Positions 9,837 through 19,500 of a DNA stretch of 64,000 nucleotides are shown piece by piece (position 1 is the first letter of the stretch; each line of letters begins with the position of its first letter). Origin of the DNA: Diplonema papillatum (Eukaryota; Euglenozoa; Diplonemea; Diplonemida; Diplonemidae); the NCBI GenBank assembly GCA_030068145.1, contig JAPJBO010000274.1:62001-126000 (forward strand), written 5' to 3'. The notes under the pieces are model-generated. The model made no database searches and was not told the DNA's origin. It was given only the letters and a program-made list of their open reading frames with translations. Position numbers and translations under genes: made by a program.

Positions 9837-10000
9837 GGAGGAATAGTTGAGTCGCACCTGTTGCCAAACCAGAAAAAACACGGCGTTCTTCGTTTTTTCT
9901 CACGAAAGAGATCGGTCCTGCAATGGGTTGTGTTTAGCTCTCCGACTCCCGCAATCGTGGTTAGCACAAACTCAAGAGGTCTAGTCAACTATCCCTTGCA
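9837..10000. mobile_element. Short MITE-like repeat with AATAGTTGA ends (copy 1)
   Basis: The element starts GAATAGTTGAGTCGCA and ends GTCTAGTCAACTATCC, so AATAGTTGA is inverted at the two ends. Inside it has CTCACGAAAG, GATCGGTCCTGC, CCGACTCCC and TAGCACAAACTCAAGAGGTC. Another full-length copy is at 27184-27350 and a diverged one at 23066-23205, with partial copies near 18463, 18945 and 29768. Size and ends fit a miniature inverted-repeat transposable element; no transposase is present. Confidence 0.7.
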
Positions 10001-10069
10001 GTATTAGTTTATTCAACACGAAAGAAGAACGAAGAATATAAAAAAAAAGAAGGAAAAGGGCGGCTCCGG

Positions 10070-10135
10070 GTCCAGGAACGTGACGGTCAACCACAGCTTG
10101 CAAAGCTTGAGTCGAAGGCAGCACAGCGCTACAAC
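10070..10135. repeat. Dispersed repeat, copy 1
   Basis: GTCAACCACAGCTTGCAAAG followed by TTGAGTCG...AGCACAG...ACAAC is matched in the same orientation at 25800-25862. Function unknown. Confidence 0.5.
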
Positions 10136-10245
10136 CGTCCTGCGATGTGACTGACCGCCTCGACGAGCTTGTGTTCCAAACGCCAAGCCCCCCCACGCCT
10201 TGATCCTTCCGAAGCTGTCAGTCGCAGAGACATGATCGAGGACAG

Positions 10246-10292
10246 TGATCGCTTGAGCATCATCCATTCTCGGGACCGGTGCATCCGCAAGG
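10246..10292 (+). repeat. Conserved 45-bp dispersed repeat, copy 1
   Basis: GATCGCTTGAGCATCATCCA and the following 25 bp recur almost unchanged at 13429-13475. Both copies translate to DRLSIIH.RDRCIR and are followed by a GT-starting donor-like sequence (AAG/GTAAGT here), so they could be copied exon ends. Confidence 0.6.
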
Positions 10293-10600
10293 TAAGTTGT
10301 TACAAAAACAAAAACAAGAAAAAAATGCAATCTGTCCCGAGGCAGCTGTGAAGCATGGCGGGGCCATGGGCCTTCAAGCGAGCGTTGAAAAACAGGGGTA
10401 AACGAGAAAGAACAAGTGGGAGGGAGGGGGTCGCAAGAACGTGCTTGGAATGGTCAACGTGCTCATCACACTGAAATGAAGAAGTGGGAACGGGGGGAAG
10501 GGGCAAAGGCGACGCTTCGAGGAGCCGCGCGACAAAAGGTTTCACTCTAAAAAAGCTTGGTACTGAACTCAGTGGCGTGTCCCAGAGCAGTCCCAGGTAC

Positions 10601-10735
10601 GCGGTGGTCCAGCCTCAGAGCAACGCTGGAGTTAAAAAAGCGGGTGTCACACCCGCTTTTCGGGTGTGGATTTACACGCGTTTTGGTCGCAGCACACCCT
10701 CTTTACCTCCAGCTTCTGAGGCTGGACCTCACCGT
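10601..10735 (+). repeat. Hairpin repeat family, full-length copy
   Basis: It contains GGTCCAGCCTCAG, TGGAGTTAAAAA, the palindrome GCGGGTGTCACACCCGC, ACACGCGTTTTGG, then CTCCAGCTTCTGAGGCTGGA and CACCGTGTAG. The left and right ends are inverted versions of each other, giving a foldback structure. Related copies: 31515-31612 (reverse), 52950-53055, and hairpin cores at 1735 and 30745. Confidence 0.75.
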
Positions 10736-10869
10736 GTAGTATCATGCGATACGTTGCAGTAATTTCCGTAAGCAGATGTCGGTAGTCGGACAGGGTGGCC
10801 ATGGCTGCTCACCAGAGAGTCCGTCTGGCTCATCTTCTTCGAAAGGTCTGTAGAAACTACTCGGAGGAG

Positions 10870-11090
10870 AAACACTCGAGGGGCTGCCTTGTGCTTACTT
10901 CGAAGGAGGCTAGAGGGGGAGAAACAATACAACTACAAAGTGGGTCTTTTTTGTTGAACGCTTACGCCCGCCACTGAACCCAGTTCCCCTGTGTTTCGTG
11001 GGCTGCAGCACATTTACCTCCTTTGATCTTTTGCAGCTGGCAGCCTCCTCAAGGGTTTCCTACAAAGCAGGTGCTTATACAAGAACAATA
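10870..11090 (+). repeat. Dispersed repeat family with GTTGAACGCTTACGCCCG core, full-length copy
   Basis: Landmarks in order: AACACTCGAGGGGCTGCC, TACTTCGAAGGAGGCTAGAG, ACTACAAAGTGGGTC, TTGTTGAACGCTTACGCCCG, CCTGTGTTTCGTG, CTCCTCAAG, TCCTACAAAGCAGGTGCTTA. Partial or diverged copies lie at 11091-11285, 14137-14272, 19640-19720, 21965-22170 (reverse), 24960-25080 (reverse), 26420-26515, 30137-30240 and 57365-57465. No terminal inverted repeat or ORF was found; class unknown. Confidence 0.8.
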
Positions 11091-11285
11091 CAACTGCAAG
11101 CTGTTGAACGCGTGCGACCGACACTAACCCCAGCTTCACCCGTGTTTCGTGTGGGCTCCAGCACAGCTCCTTGTGAGTTGAACTCTTGTTGCAACAAAGG
11201 GGTGCCACTGAGCCGACACACGTTGGAAAACTGGCGGCTTCTTCAAGTATATCCTACGAAGCAGCGTGCTTATACAAGAAGAATA
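11091..11285 (+). repeat. Tandem neighbour copy of the same dispersed repeat
   Basis: It repeats TGTTGAACGCGTGCGACCG, CGTGTTTCGTGTGGGCTCCA, CTTCTTCAAG, TCCTACGAAGCAG and GCTTATACAAGAA directly after the full-length copy, with an unrelated insert in the middle. The following 11286-11610 holds nothing recognisable. Confidence 0.65.
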
Positions 11286-11610
11286 GAGTTTACAACACGA
11301 TAAGAGTTTGAAGAAGACTGAGAGATGACAACCCCTTCACGAACAAAACGAAAAGACAGATGCTTCGTCATGCCTGTGCGTGCCGTTGATCGCCTTTCCA
11401 CTTAACCACCAAAATACGCTCTCTACATCTTCAGCCTTGTAAGGTCGCTATTGCTAACCGGAAGAGAAATCGACACGTTAGAGTGGGACCGCCTCTCCGT
11501 GAAGTTTCGGGGTTTACTTCAAAAGAAAAAGAAAGAATAGAAGCAAAACCCGAATCGCCGTTAGGGGGGAACAAAGAACTCTATTTAAGACGGAGGGTCG
11601 CCGGGGAGTC

Positions 11611-12585
11611 TCACAGCATCAATGCGCACACAGCGGCGATCGCCACGAGAAGAGACAGAGCAGGGGCGCCTGCAGGAGACGCGATCGTATCGAAGATAGC
11701 GGAACCTTGCGTGATCTCGGCCGCGAATATGTCTGACCCGACGATTGCCAGGGATTGAGACGACTCCGAGGTGAGGATTACACCTTCAGCTGGTGTGTAG
11801 CTGCAAACGTAGCCGACCACCTCCACTGACGGCGTAACGGTAATGTACTTCGACTCAACGTCGCTTATTTCATTGCACTGGCCAATAACGTACTCTTCCT
11901 TGGACGCCTGAGTAGCACAAGCGTTGTCGATGAACTGCTCAAGGGCAAACACACCCTTGCCCCGGAAGCACGTCATCATCAACTTGTAGGAACCCGGCGA
12001 CAACACGCAGTCGGCCGAAGCCTGACGGCAGCAGAACCCATCACAGAGGTTGGTGCACTTCGAAGCACCGACCGCAACAGCAGCTGACGACTGCGGGAAC
12101 ACCGATATACCGTTAACGGACGAGGGGCCGCCCTCGCACTTCCCGTTGGTGTACTCGGTTATGGCCATCTTCTGTCCGTAAAGGCTCCTCTGCATGCCAG
12201 CCAGTTTGCACGCGGCGACAGCCCCGAGAGTCGTCTCGAAGCGGACTGCGAAGAAGTCGAGACGGTAGCACTCGCCCGAGACCATTTTGGTGCGCGTGAC
12301 TTGGCCCGTGCAATCGGTGGAGCCCTTCCAGTAGTCCATGAACCATGTAGTGGCCTCGTCTTCATCATCGTCACAGTCGGTGATGTAGATGGCTGTTGTG
12401 AACTTCACAGACGAAGTTCCATAGCTCATACAGTTCCCGATACTAGCCCTCGTCGTCGCAATAGTATCGCCACACGCTATACCGCTCCCCGCAACTTGGT
12501 CGAACAGTGTTGGAACAAGGTTCGGCTGGGAGATCTGCGCACTGGCTGCCGCCAGGAGGGTCGCGAAACAGACAACCTTCTGCAT
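11611..12585 (-). CDS. Secreted or GPI-anchored Cys-rich protein of unknown family
   Basis: 324 residues from an ATG at 12585 to a stop at 11611, uninterrupted. The N-terminus (MQKVVCFATLLAAASAQ) is a classic signal peptide with cleavage likely after ASA. The C-terminus (GAPALSLLVAIAAVCALML) is a hydrophobic tail preceded by small residues, as in a GPI-attachment signal. Between them are many cysteines, some clustered (CTNLCDGFCCRQASADC), so the mature protein is probably a disulfide-bonded cell-surface protein. I recognise no domain. GC3 is high, matching the other genes. A copy of the first 20 codons lies 6 kb away at 6492-6587, suggesting a once larger family. Confidence 0.85.
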   Translation of the reverse strand: MQKVVCFATLLAAASAQISQPNLVPTLFDQVAGSGIACGDTIATTRASIGNCMSYGTSSVKFTTAIYITDCDDDEDEATTWFMDYWKGSTDCTGQVTRTKMVSGECYRLDFFAVRFETTLGAVAACKLAGMQRSLYGQKMAITEYTNGKCEGGPSSVNGISVFPQSSAAVAVGASKCTNLCDGFCCRQASADCVLSPGSYKLMMTCFRGKGVFALEQFIDNACATQASKEEYVIGQCNEISDVESKYITVTPSVEVVGYVCSYTPAEGVILTSESSQSLAIVGSDIFAAEITQGSAIFDTIASPAGAPALSLLVAIAAVCALML

Positions 12586-13428
12586 TTCTTTTCTTTACTT
12601 TTTCCTCTGGCTTGTCCTGTCCTTCCCTTTTGCGAGACGGAAGGCTCGTGTTTTGCAAGAGAGGTTGCTACTTGAAAGGTACCTTCTGCCAGGGGGCTGG
12701 GGCAGCCAACTAGGCATTCCTCATTCAAGGAGAAAACATTGAATCGATCCTCATCACGACGCAAGTTCAAAGGATTTCTCATTCATTTCAAAATAGGTAA
12801 CTGGAAGGCTCTCAACTCGTTTAATGAGTCAGCGTCGTGCGCGTGCGGGCTTGAACATTTGCGAGCATCACAGACCTGCTGTTGGCTCGCTCTTCCGCAC
12901 GCTACAAGTCTCACGCAGTCCCCTTAAGAATAAGCGTTATAAGTAGCGCCGGGCAGGCAGCAAGCCGCTCGCTCACTCCCCACACACACAAGGACGCACC
13001 CACCTGTTTATCGATTCAAGGCTCAAGATCTCATTCGTTAACGTTGTAGGGACTGCGTCCTGACGTCCCTCGCCGTCGGGTGCCTGCTCATCCTTTTACG
13101 GACGGAGTGGAAGGAGGGCTGCCCAGGGCGCGCAGAAAGCCTTCTCGGAAACTGTGGGTCGAATTCAAGAGTGGGGAACCCAGGGCTCCTTGAAAACGCT
13201 TTCGTAACGCATTTTCACAGCAGCAAGGGGACTTTTGGACGTGCCTTCGCCCTGGAGGCGCGGTGTCCGAAGTCCAGACCGAGTTTTCGCTTGGAGCCGG
13301 ATTGATATGCCTGGGAAATTGGATCGGTGGAGTTCGAGACGACTGCGTTGAACAACGACTTCGCGGAATGGACTACGCTCTCCTACGCACGCCTGGCTTT
13401 GTGATACCAGTACGCGGCCAACTATGGA
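12586..13428. other. Upstream region without recognisable genes
   Basis: It lies 5' of the secreted-protein gene. No repeat family identified above is present and no domain-bearing frame is visible. AAAAGTAAAGAAAAGAA immediately precedes the start codon. Confidence 0.4.
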
Positions 13429-13475
13429 TGGATCGCTTGAGCATCATCCATTTTCGGGACCGGTGCATTCGGCAG
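13429..13475 (+). repeat. Conserved 45-bp dispersed repeat, copy 2
   Basis: Matches 10246-10292 with very few changes (GATCGCTTGAGCATCATCCA start). It is followed by CAGGTGACTTAA, another donor-like junction. Confidence 0.6.
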
Positions 13476-14136
13476 GTGACTTAAGGTGTCCGAGTGATCG
13501 CTCATCACGTCGCTGACTTGAGATGAGAGGCTAGTCGAACTCCGGATCATGTTTGCAGTATACTGAGGGAACAGGAGCAAGACGCATGGCTAGATGAGCT
13601 CGACCACCTCGAATCGCCACCAGGATAATTCGGGTGGAGCTGGCCCCTACGACTCGTAGTATTCCGGTAAAAGGTGGCACTAGCCCGAACCAACAGGATC
13701 AAAGAATGTCCGTCACACCTTCCCTATTATTTTTTACGACGGCCGAATCTTGAGCGTCTCACTCTCCGATATCGAACCCTAAATCCCCGTTACCCGGTCA
13801 CGATCAGCAACAAAGTTCCTGGGGAAGGTAAGTCAGGTAAGTGGACACGAATTGATGCGCAATCCAGGGACAACTCCAAACCCGGGACGGGAATGAGCTT
13901 CGCCTTGCGCGGTTCGCGTTGCGACCCGCCTGAACCAGTGTTCGCGCTAAGGAAAAAAAGGGGCTGATTTCAGTTCGATCCATTGACCGAACGCCATCCT
14001 ATTGCATCAAACCTTGCTATTCAACTCCAGAAGATATGCGATGCTCGTTCTCGGACCCAGAACTGCAAACAGAGCATCGATCGGTTAAGTGATCTTTGCA
14101 CCGCCACATTCTCGATTCCAACCGATTCAAGTCGAT

Positions 14137-14272
14137 TTGTTGAACGCTTACGCCCGCCACTAAACCCAGATTACCTGTGTTTCGTGTGGGCTACAGCACA
14201 TTTACCTCCTTTGATCTATCGCAACTGGCAGTCTCCTCAAGCATTTCCTACAAAGCAGGTGCTTGTACGAAA
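14137..14272 (+). repeat. Dispersed GTTGAACGC repeat, partial copy
   Basis: It starts TTGTTGAACGCTTACGCCCG and ends TCCTACAAAGCAGGTGCTTG, close to the right part of 10870-11090. The flanks (13476-14136 and 14273-15088) show no recognisable gene. Confidence 0.75.
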
Positions 14273-15088
14273 AAAAAGCTCGGAATTTAATCAGCCGGCA
14301 AGCTGGCTGATCGCCGCGCTCACTGGCCTGAACACCCAGCAAAACGGCGAAGGTCAGCAATAATTTGCGAGCAGCAGTTGCCCTTTTCTTTCACGCGGCT
14401 AGCAATGTGCCTTTCGGCGCTCAAGGCAAAAGAGTAGCAAGTTGCCTCCAAGCTACGGGCATGCACTTCCTGGTCAGGGTGGCTTGGGTAAGGGCGTATT
14501 TCGCGCCACGGTCTCAGTAACCGTGTCGCTGCAGAAAAAAGATGAGTAGAATGAGTCAACTGACAATGATTATCGGTCGCATTCGCTACCATTTTGTCCG
14601 GTCCGATCTCATACGACGAGAAGGAATGCGGCCGGCTATGGTAATATGCTTCTTGCAGTTCAGAGTCGAGTTCGTCATAATGTGTTCTCTTTGCGCACTG
14701 CACTGCACAGTACTGGCACCTCGAAAGCACAACTGCGCCCGGCACAGCTATCCGCTACTGCCGGTCTTTGGTAAAGGCTACGAAGTTTAACGCGAGTCGT
14801 AGGTGGTTGCACACGGCGTGCGGAGAGCGGGAGCTGCGCAGTCCTGATCTACTGTCGACGGGCCGAGGGACAGCACCTAACACGCTTGCGAATCACGCAA
14901 TACGCCCGGCTGGAAGCGATGCCGATGTTCACACTTCGAACGCGTGGATTTATTGGGCGCAAGTACGACCAAGATCGGCACGCTTAACGTAAGCATATCA
15001 CCCAGCAGCAGGAAAAGAGGACAAACGGCGATTCCGCAGTACTCTGCGGACTGAACATCCGCTTCCTACAGTGCACAGTTTAATGTGC

Positions 15089-16555
15089 TTAGCACTCAAG
15101 CTCATCGCCACTGAAGCTGTCGGCATCCTGTTTCTTGCTGGGCGGAGCAGCTTCGATGGTTTCGAACTGTTCTTCATGGTCCCACATGTATGCTTTCAGC
15201 GGTTGGTGAGCGTACATGCGGCCATCGAACTTGCGGATACAGTCTTGGGCCGATATAAATGACTTGAAGCGTATGAGGACGACGCCCTCGGCACTGTTGG
15301 GCAGTACTCTGACGTTCTCCACGTGTCCGAACTTCGCGCATTCTTCGCGCATGTCCTGCTTGATGACGTTCGAGACAGTCGGCTGCTCCGCTATCTCGTC
15401 GGGATGGAACACGTTCTTTACGGCGACAGTCCTCGCGTTCGGGTCCGCGTCGGTTTCCTTCCAGGCCAGCTGCTGGCTTTCGGTCGCTTTTTTCGCCTTC
15501 TTCATCTGCCTGTCGTAGGCGGCGAGGTCCTGCCGCGGCTGGTACGCGTCTCCCTTCTTCTCGAACTTCGCCGGCTCCACGCGGACCCGCGCGTGCCGCT
15601 CTTCGTTGAACAGCGCGCCATCCAGCAGCTGCACGGCCAGGTCGACGGATTCCGGGCGCACGAAGGTGACCAGGCCGTCGCCCCTGTCGTAAACCTTCAC
15701 TTTCTCGGTGTTGGTCAGCGGGTCCCGTTTTATGACGCCGACCTTCTTGAAGAACGCCGACAGCTGCGCGGCGGTAGTCCCGGCCGGGAGCTCGGACACG
15801 TAGACGGACGTGTTCACTTTGAGATTGAACCACTCAGTCGGCTTCTTGTCGCCGGCCGCCGCGGCGTCCTTCCGCTTCCGCTTCGACGGCTTCGCGGCGG
15901 AAGCGTCACCGGGCTCGCCGGCGGCGGGCGGCGCCGGCTTCTGGCGCGACTTCGCGACGCCGAGACGGAGGGCCTCCGTGTCTTCGAGGAACGAGTAGAG
16001 CTCCGGGACCCTCTCGATCTGCATCCAGTCGGACAGGTACCCCTTGGCCCAGACGAGGGTCGAGGAGTCGACGGTCGGGAGGGGCGGCGGCGGCGGCTGG
16101 CCCTCGGCGGGCGCGGCGGGCGGGGCCGCTTCGTTTTCGTACAGGTCCTTCAGGTCGTGGGCGGTGAGGGGGCCCGCGTGGTGGCCCCCCGGGGTGAGGC
16201 AGTACCAGTCCGCGGTCATGAGGGTGGGTTCTTCCGGGTTCCCGCCGCCCCGCGGCGCGGCCGGCGGCGTCGGCGCGGCCGCTGCGGGCGGCGCGTCGGG
16301 TTGGGCCACCTCGCCGTCTTCGATCCCGTCGTCCACACCGCCCACCGCATTGGCCAGATCCAGCCGCTTCGCCTTGAACGCCTGCTGCGGCTGCGGCTGC
16401 GGCTGCCGCTCGCCCTGCGCCATAGCGTCCGCCGCGTCCTCGGGCGCTGCGATGGAGATTTTCATCCTCCCGTCGCCGCCCGCGCGTTGCTTCGTTTTGC
16501 CGCCCTCGAACACAGCGCCGTCGTCGGCGTCCCGCGTCGGCAGGCGGAGGTCCAT
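15089..16555 (-). CDS. HTATSF1: Tat-SF1/CUS2-like splicing factor (U2 snRNP-associated)
   Basis: 488 residues, one exon, ATG at 16555. Residues 114-187 (TADWYCLTPGGHHAGPLT... WAKGYLSDWMQIE) form a GYF-like segment as in some Tat-SF1 homologues. Residues 222-237 are a basic KPSKRKRKD stretch, a likely nuclear signal. RRM1 spans about 248-331 (SVYVSELPAGTT ... GLVTFVRPESV). A second RRM of UHM type spans about 375-465, with the RKF motif (441-443) in DCIRKFDGRMYAH, the RxF position that binds Trp-containing ligand motifs of SF3B1. The C-terminus is acidic (DSFSGDELEC). Tat-SF1/CUS2 proteins act in the nucleus on U2 snRNP and branch-site recognition. The Ala/Pro/Gln-rich linkers at 45-110 and 143-160 are expansions of this lineage. 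Order and spacing of the two RRMs fit the family well. Confidence 0.9.
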   Translation of the reverse strand: MDLRLPTRDADDGAVFEGGKTKQRAGGDGRMKISIAAPEDAADAMAQGERQPQPQPQQAFKAKRLDLANAVGGVDDGIEDGEVAQPDAPPAAAAPTPPAAPRGGGNPEEPTLMTADWYCLTPGGHHAGPLTAHDLKDLYENEAAPPAAPAEGQPPPPPLPTVDSSTLVWAKGYLSDWMQIERVPELYSFLEDTEALRLGVAKSRQKPAPPAAGEPGDASAAKPSKRKRKDAAAAGDKKPTEWFNLKVNTSVYVSELPAGTTAAQLSAFFKKVGVIKRDPLTNTEKVKVYDRGDGLVTFVRPESVDLAVQLLDGALFNEERHARVRVEPAKFEKKGDAYQPRQDLAAYDRQMKKAKKATESQQLAWKETDADPNARTVAVKNVFHPDEIAEQPTVSNVIKQDMREECAKFGHVENVRVLPNSAEGVVLIRFKSFISAQDCIRKFDGRMYAHQPLKAYMWDHEEQFETIEAAPPSKKQDADSFSGDELEC

Positions 16556-16914
16556 GGTGTTGCCGAATGTGTGCTTGTTTGATCTCTAGTTGTTCCCTCT
16601 TTGTTCGAGAGTGGAGCCGGAGCTCGTGTCTCCCTTTCCCTTTGAAAGAAAAAGAATGCGGTGTGCTGCGATGCGTTGTGTTGTGCATTGACTGCATGCG
16701 GGAACCTGAAGCAGGTCGTGAGTCGGGGGTGCCGCCCGAGAGCACAAGCCGAACCCGGCCGACACCAACAGCCGGTCTGCGCTCTCAGGCATACCGTGGA
16801 AGACCCAGAGCCGTGCAACATAGCCAACGAGGAGGAGGGGGGTAGGTGCAGGCTGGGTAATAAAGTACGTGCGCTCGGCTAAGGCCGGCGCGTGGCGAGA
16901 CTGGAGGCAGCAAG
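16556..16914. other. Region upstream of the splicing-factor gene
   Basis: It contains the probable 5' UTR (ACAACTAG/AGATCAAACAAG just upstream of the ATG on the minus strand is a possible trans- or cis-splice acceptor). Nothing else is recognisable. Confidence 0.35.
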
Positions 16915-17070
16915 TTCGGGGAACAGTAAAGTTCGGGCGAAGCTAAGCTCGGGCAAGGCTAAGTTCTGGTGAAGCTAAAATCAAGTGATGCTAAGTTCGG
17001 CGTTGCTAAGTTCTGGTGCTAAGCGCTGGTACTAAAAAAAGTTCGGGCACGAAGCGAAGTTCGGCCAGGG
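16915..17070. repeat. Degenerate AAGTTCGGGCGAAGCTA tandem repeat
   Basis: About eight to nine imperfect copies of a roughly 17-bp unit (AAGTTCGGGCGAAGCTA and variants AAGTTCTGGTGAAGCTA, AAGTTCGGCGTTGCTA). No gene overlaps it. Confidence 0.75.
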
Positions 17071-17276
17071 TGGTAAAATCTTTTGGGCAGGGGGGAAGAA
17101 AGTTAACTCCGCGCTAGTATCTAGTCCAAAAACAATACACTTTTTCACTGGAGAAAAGCCGGGTTGGCTCGGATAGAGGCTATTCACATTGCATGTTCAT
17201 AGGACCTCCAGTCTCGAAAAAATAGTGGTTTGGGGAGCTTCCGGGCACCGGGCTCCGTCCTGGTGTCAGTCCCTTA

Positions 17277-17599
17277 TTAACCACACAGGAAGTGGGTGTG
17301 CTCCTGGCCCTCGTGCCACTTGACGACCGTTTGCGACGTTTCGGGGTGAAGCTCGTCCACCTCGGACTCTGTCGTCGGAGGCGTAGCAAGCCAGGCGCCA
17401 CGGGCCTCCGGGAAGGGCAGAATCTAAGGTGAAGGAAAAACTGTGGGACAAAACTTTTACGAAGTGCGGATTCTAGGTCATTCCGGCACTTGAAAAAAAA
17501 ATTTTTTTTCACTGAAGACCACCTCACGGGCCGTGGGGTTGCTGCGGTGCAAATGGCCCCAGCCAAGCCCGCGACCTCGACCTGGTAGGGCCGGCCTCC
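17277..17599 (-). CDS. Two 3'-terminal exons of an unrecognised gene
   Basis: Minus-strand exon 17528-17599 (24 codons, GGRPYQVEVAGLAGAICTAA to PRP) ends at a CCC/GTGAGG donor. The terminal exon 17277-17423 starts after CACCTTAG and encodes 48 residues ending WHEGQEHTHFLCG and TAA. Both junctions are phase 0, so the 104-nt intron joins one frame of 72 residues. GC3 is high and the acidic TESEVDELHPETSQTVVKW segment reads as genuine protein. I cannot name the family. Upstream exons are not resolved, because a dispersed repeat occupies 17625-17830; the acceptor before 17599 (GGTGTAG) is only fair. Confidence 0.5.
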
Positions 17600-17624
17600 C
17601 TACACCACTTCATCCCCCTTTTTG

Positions 17625-17830
17625 TTCTTCGCTTACACCACCGTGTGTTGCTTTCTCACTCAGGACTTTGACCTGTTGTGTTTGTGTGATTTGTCGTGCA
17701 GGTAAACCCGCATGACCTCACGTCCGTTCAACACGTGGTTCGGTAGTTACAGCACTCGGGATCCCTTCGGTTCTTTGTCTGGCAGCATCGCCGAGCATTT
17801 CCTTCCAAGCTGGCGTTTATGTAACATAAG
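17625..17830 (+). repeat. Dispersed repeat TTCGCTTAC...CATTTCCTTCC, copy 1
   Basis: It shares TGTGTTGCTTT, CCTGTTGTGTT, GCATGACCTCACG, GTTCAACACGT, CGGTTCTTTGTCTGGCAG and CGAGCATTTCCTTCC in order with 26836-27010. Class unknown. Confidence 0.7.
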
Positions 17831-19165
17831 CTGGCGCTTATGTTTTCGTTGACCGCACTACCCTGAGCCCAAATCCTGGACGTGGTTTCAGGTGGCAAGA
17901 TTTGGCAAATGATCATGATCAGAAGGTCCTACTTACCTACTTGAGCGGTTCAGTTTCCTCACACATTGCATGTGGCTAAAACAAAAAACTCACTCGTGAG
18001 GGCTTCCCCAAGTTCTCCCACTTCGAACGTATATTTTCCCACTGCACTGCATACAAGAATGAAAGCGAGAACTTGGGGTAAAGCCCTATTCGTAGATTCA
18101 CGTTAGACGAAGCTAGCGCACAAGGTTTGCACATAGCTTACCCTTCGTGCGACGGGTCAAAGAGCTGCATGCTAGCGGCCCTGCCAGCCCTAACACGGTA
18201 CGAAGCAGAGTTTTCTACCTACGAGCACTCCGTTGCGTTTCTGTGTGCTGGTTGACTTCCCTCATGTTTTCCGGTCGAGCATCTGACACCCAAGCTGCCG
18301 CTCAGGAGAGCTTGCAACCTGCTGCCTCGCAGCAAAACTCCCGGCCTGAAAGCGGTTGACAGGGAAAAGATGCGTTTATTTCTTCTTTTCTTTTTGCAGG
18401 GACGCAAGAAGGTTGCCGGTGGAAGAGTTTAAATTTACCTACGGGGCAGTGGACACAACGAAGAATAGTTGAGTCGCAATTCTTGACAGCTGGGGGTGCC
18501 CGTTGGCACGCCAATGACTCCCCACGATTGCAACAAGAGCCCGACGAGTAGAGAGCAACGGGGGAAGAATCTTAGTTTAATGAATAGACAGAACACTGCC
18601 TCTCAGAAGGGGGAAAATCTTAGTTTCGTGTTCAGGCGCTACTTGCCTCTAAGTGTTTGATGCTAGCATCAAGTCTTCTTCGCGGAATGCAGAGTCTTTT
18701 TTCTTCTTTTTTTCCCGTTTTCTGTTTTTTCTGTTCTTTCTTTCGTTGTCGACAATTTCTTTTTTCTCCTTTTACTTTAAATTTTAATTTTAATTTTCTT
18801 TACCATGGTATTTTTGGACTTTCTGGTGCCGTAGAGTAGTTCTTCTTTCTCTATGCCGCCCACGTCGATGTTCGTTTAGCATTGAGTTCTTTTAAGTACA
18901 TTTTCGTTTAGCAGCGGCTGCCGAATCATGCCGTGGGGGAAGGGATATTACTCAAAAAGGGGGTCGGCTCCCGCTTTATGGTGCAAGGTTTTCCGACTCC
19001 CTCAAAAGTGAGCAGCAGCACGAACTCGAAGAGGGTTTTGGACAATTGCTACCTGATGTTTCAAGAACGAAATGCGTAGGTTTGCCATATTCTCCAGTAT
19101 TTTTTCCTGTTTGACACACAGGATGCGCCTCCTGCAGGCAGAATCGGGATGGAACAGGCACATCC
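17831..19165. other. Repeat-bearing stretch without a recognised gene
   Basis: It holds a partial MITE (AATAGTTGAGTCGCA near 18466), an AGCATTGAGTTCTTTT...GCAGCGGCTGCC repeat at 18866-18945 shared with 23335-23440, another MITE-like fragment at 18945-19040, a short GATTCACGTTAGACGAAGCT repeat near 18093 shared with 30624, and a T/A-rich run at 18690-18800. No domain seen. Confidence 0.5.
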
Positions 19166-19240
19166 AGTTTGGGTTAGAATGCAAAGAATCTGTGGCGATA
19201 ATCTGCATCGCCGGCGTCGCGGTTATAGAATCGACTTGCG
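19166..19240 (+). repeat. Fragment of the retroelement 3' region
   Basis: GGGTTAGAATGCAAAGAATC and the following TGTGGCGATAATCTGCATCG match 28562-28640 and 39866-39950, and 7700-7760 in reverse. It appears to be a stray piece of the LINE-family tail. Confidence 0.65.
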
Positions 19241-19248
19241 CCTGCCGT

Positions 19249-19500
19249 GGGAGTAGTGAGGCAACTAGAACTCCTCGAATGGATACCCCTACGGTAGTGA
19301 GGCAACTAGAACTCCTCGAATGGATACCCCTACGGTAGTGGGGCAACTGGAACTCCTCGAATGGATACCCCTACGGTAGTGAGACAACTGGAACTCCACG
19401 AATGGATACCCCTACGGTAGTGAGGCAACTGGAACTCCTCGAATGGATACCCCTACGATAGTGAGGCAGCTGGAACTCCTCGAATGGATACCCTACGGTC
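19249..19500. repeat. 41-bp tandem repeat, about six copies
   Basis: The unit contains GTGAGGCAACTAGAACTCCT followed by CGAATGGATACCCCTACGGTA. Copies differ by a few substitutions; the last lacks one C. It begins right after a retroelement tail fragment. Confidence 0.95.

Noticed and set aside
15323..16582. Plus-strand 419-codon frame over the splicing-factor gene
   Set aside because: An antisense shadow; the RRMs are on the minus strand.
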